A stretch of DNA of 7,148 nt from Candidatus Sigynarchaeota archaeon. Its GTDB lineage: Archaea > Asgardarchaeota > Lokiarchaeia > Sigynarchaeales > Sigynarchaeaceae. Positions within the stretch are counted from its first letter, which is position 1. Every line of letters begins with the position of its first letter. Positions 6,280-7,148 of the stretch are shown one piece after another. A program made the translations under genes and the position numbers. The stretch covers positions 1-7,148 of the forward strand of contig JAUQYW010000414.1 of NCBI GenBank assembly GCA_030587525.1, written 5' to 3'. Under the pieces are notes generated by a model that saw nothing but the letters and a program-made list of their open reading frames with translations, made no database searches and was not told the DNA's origin.

Positions 6280-7148
6280 TTATTTCGTGATCATGGTGTT
6301 CGTGCGGGTTCCAGATTTACCTGACGGTAATACCCCGAGCACGCGGGCGAGTGCCTCGGACTTGGGCGTGAAGCTCGTCGCCACCAAGTCCACGGGCTGC
6401 TTGTGCCACGCGAACAGGACGTGATCCACGTGGAGCCCCGACCGCGCGTCCTTCTCCCACGCGGGCAAGTACGCGCAAGGCTTCATGCCGACCGCGAGGA
6501 ACGCCTCCTGAAAGGTCGGTCTATTGGCCGGCGCATGGCCTTCAATATATTGCACGCCCTTGGCTTGCAGGTACCCGAGCACGAACGACAGCAGCACCTG
6601 CGCCGTCGCCGCCTTCGTGCAGTGGATCTCCATGCCCTCCGCGTTCATGCACTGCTTGTTGACGGCGACGCTGATCGACTCGCCGGTCTTCTCGCAGGTG
6701 AACGTGTAGGCCGTGTATCCGTACTTCTTCTCGAACGGCTCGATGTCGACGACCGCCTTGCAGCGCGCCTTCGATGGCGCCGGCGCTTCGACCACCTGCA
6801 CGTCGTCCTTCCGCATTGGCCGGTGCATCGACTTGACCTGCTCGTACAAGGGCACGAGCTCGGGCACGATGCGCACCTTGGTGTCCCGGGTCGCCCACGC
6901 GCTGCTCGCGTAGACCGCCATGAGCACGGGCGTCTCGCGCCGGTTGAAGAACACGTCCTTGCTGGGCAAGATGCCGATGGGCTGCAGCCCGATGGTCTCG
7001 CAGACCGCTTGTGGCTTGACGCCGTCGCTGCGGGTCTCGGACCAGACCAGCCTGATCTTCCCGGCGTTGCACTTCAAGAAGTCCTGGAATGCCTCGCCGA
7101 ACAGCCGGCTCGCGCCGCCCCGGCCTTGCCAAGCTGGCCGCACCATCA
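6280..7148 (-). CDS. tandem GNAT-family N-acetyltransferase, 5' end cut by the window
   Basis: The gene runs off the right edge. The ATG at 7146 is probably internal, because it begins in the middle of a GNAT core and the preceding partial codon reads NTG, which would add a hydrophobic residue to that strand. The 289 visible codons encode the acetyl-CoA-binding motif V-x-P-x-W-Q-G-R-G-G-A (Q7 to A12 fits Q/R-x-x-G-x-G/A) and the rest of a first GNAT domain to about 82. A linker follows (about 83-127), then a second GNAT-like half (about 128-250). The ends of the two halves match: QAVCETIGLQPIGILP (46-61) against FQEAFLAVGMKPCAYLP (212-228). The second half lacks the CoA-binding motif and is probably a degenerate partner domain. 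GNAT enzymes move an acetyl group from acetyl-CoA to an amine. The substrate here is unknown. The gene is GC-rich, like the protease gene. Confidence 0.8.
   Translation of the reverse strand, partial: MVRPAWQGRGGASRLFGEAFQDFLKCNAGKIRLVWSETRSDGVKPQAVCETIGLQPIGILPSKDVFFNRRETPVLMAVYASSAWATRDTKVRIVPELVPLYEQVKSMHRPMRKDDVQVVEAPAPSKARCKAVVDIEPFEKKYGYTAYTFTCEKTGESISVAVNKQCMNAEGMEIHCTKAATAQVLLSFVLGYLQAKGVQYIEGHAPANRPTFQEAFLAVGMKPCAYLPAWEKDARSGLHVDHVLFAWHKQPVDLVATSFTPKSEALARVLGVLPSGKSGTRTNTMITK

Noticed and set aside
6542..7132. 196-residue minus-strand frame in the acetyltransferase gene
   Set aside because: It is an Arg-rich shifted reading of the GNAT gene, whose own frame carries the acetyl-CoA motif.
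1..7148. Defence-system reading of the Hsp70-HEAT operon
   Set aside because: No nuclease, NTPase switch of the STAND type, TIR, toxin or phage gene is visible. The idea is kept only as one possible role, not a call.

Overview
The window looks archaeal. The best evidence is a TATA box (TTTATATA on the minus strand, 6252-6259) about 35 bases before a start codon, a second weaker TATA-like element about 25 bases before another start, T-tract terminators, and a ribosome binding site GAGGTGAT that pairs with the usual 16S rRNA 3' end. The last trait is shared with bacteria, so the domain call is likely rather than certain. I cannot name a species. Six protein genes fill the window: three on the plus strand facing three on the minus strand, with only 24 bases between the converging stops.

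Left half (1-4951, plus strand): a compact three-gene operon built around an unusual Hsp70. The first gene is small and possibly GrpE-like (nucleotide exchange factor). The second is a 912-residue Hsp70 with intact ATPase motifs and a beta-type substrate domain. Its usual helical lid is replaced by a Pro/Ala/Ser/Thr-rich linker and a HEAT-like helical solenoid. The third gene is a 605-residue HEAT-repeat protein. Its reading frame runs 345 to 380 bases further upstream than the first ordinary start codon (TTG 3515), with no ATG, GTG or TTG in that stretch. It probably starts at ATT 3134, six bases after a perfect eight-base Shine-Dalgarno site. The operon suggests an ATP-driven chaperone or remodelling machine whose client specificity comes from helical repeats. 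No J-domain protein is visible.

Right half (4976-7148, minus strand): from right to left in transcription order, a tandem GNAT acetyltransferase cut by the window edge, a two-helix membrane protein with two C-terminal zinc ribbons, and a membrane metalloprotease of the M50/site-2 type with an HELGH motif. Spacing, TATA-like elements and T-tracts suggest these are separately transcribed rather than one operon.

Base composition is a mosaic. Hand counts of single 60-base lines give about 45-53% G+C in the Hsp70/HEAT genes, about 72-75% in the protease gene, 37-55% in the zinc-ribbon gene and about 63% in the acetyltransferase gene. The Hsp70 operon and the zinc-ribbon gene therefore look like accessory material beside GC-rich resident genes. 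I saw no rRNA, tRNA, CRISPR array, insertion sequence or attachment site.
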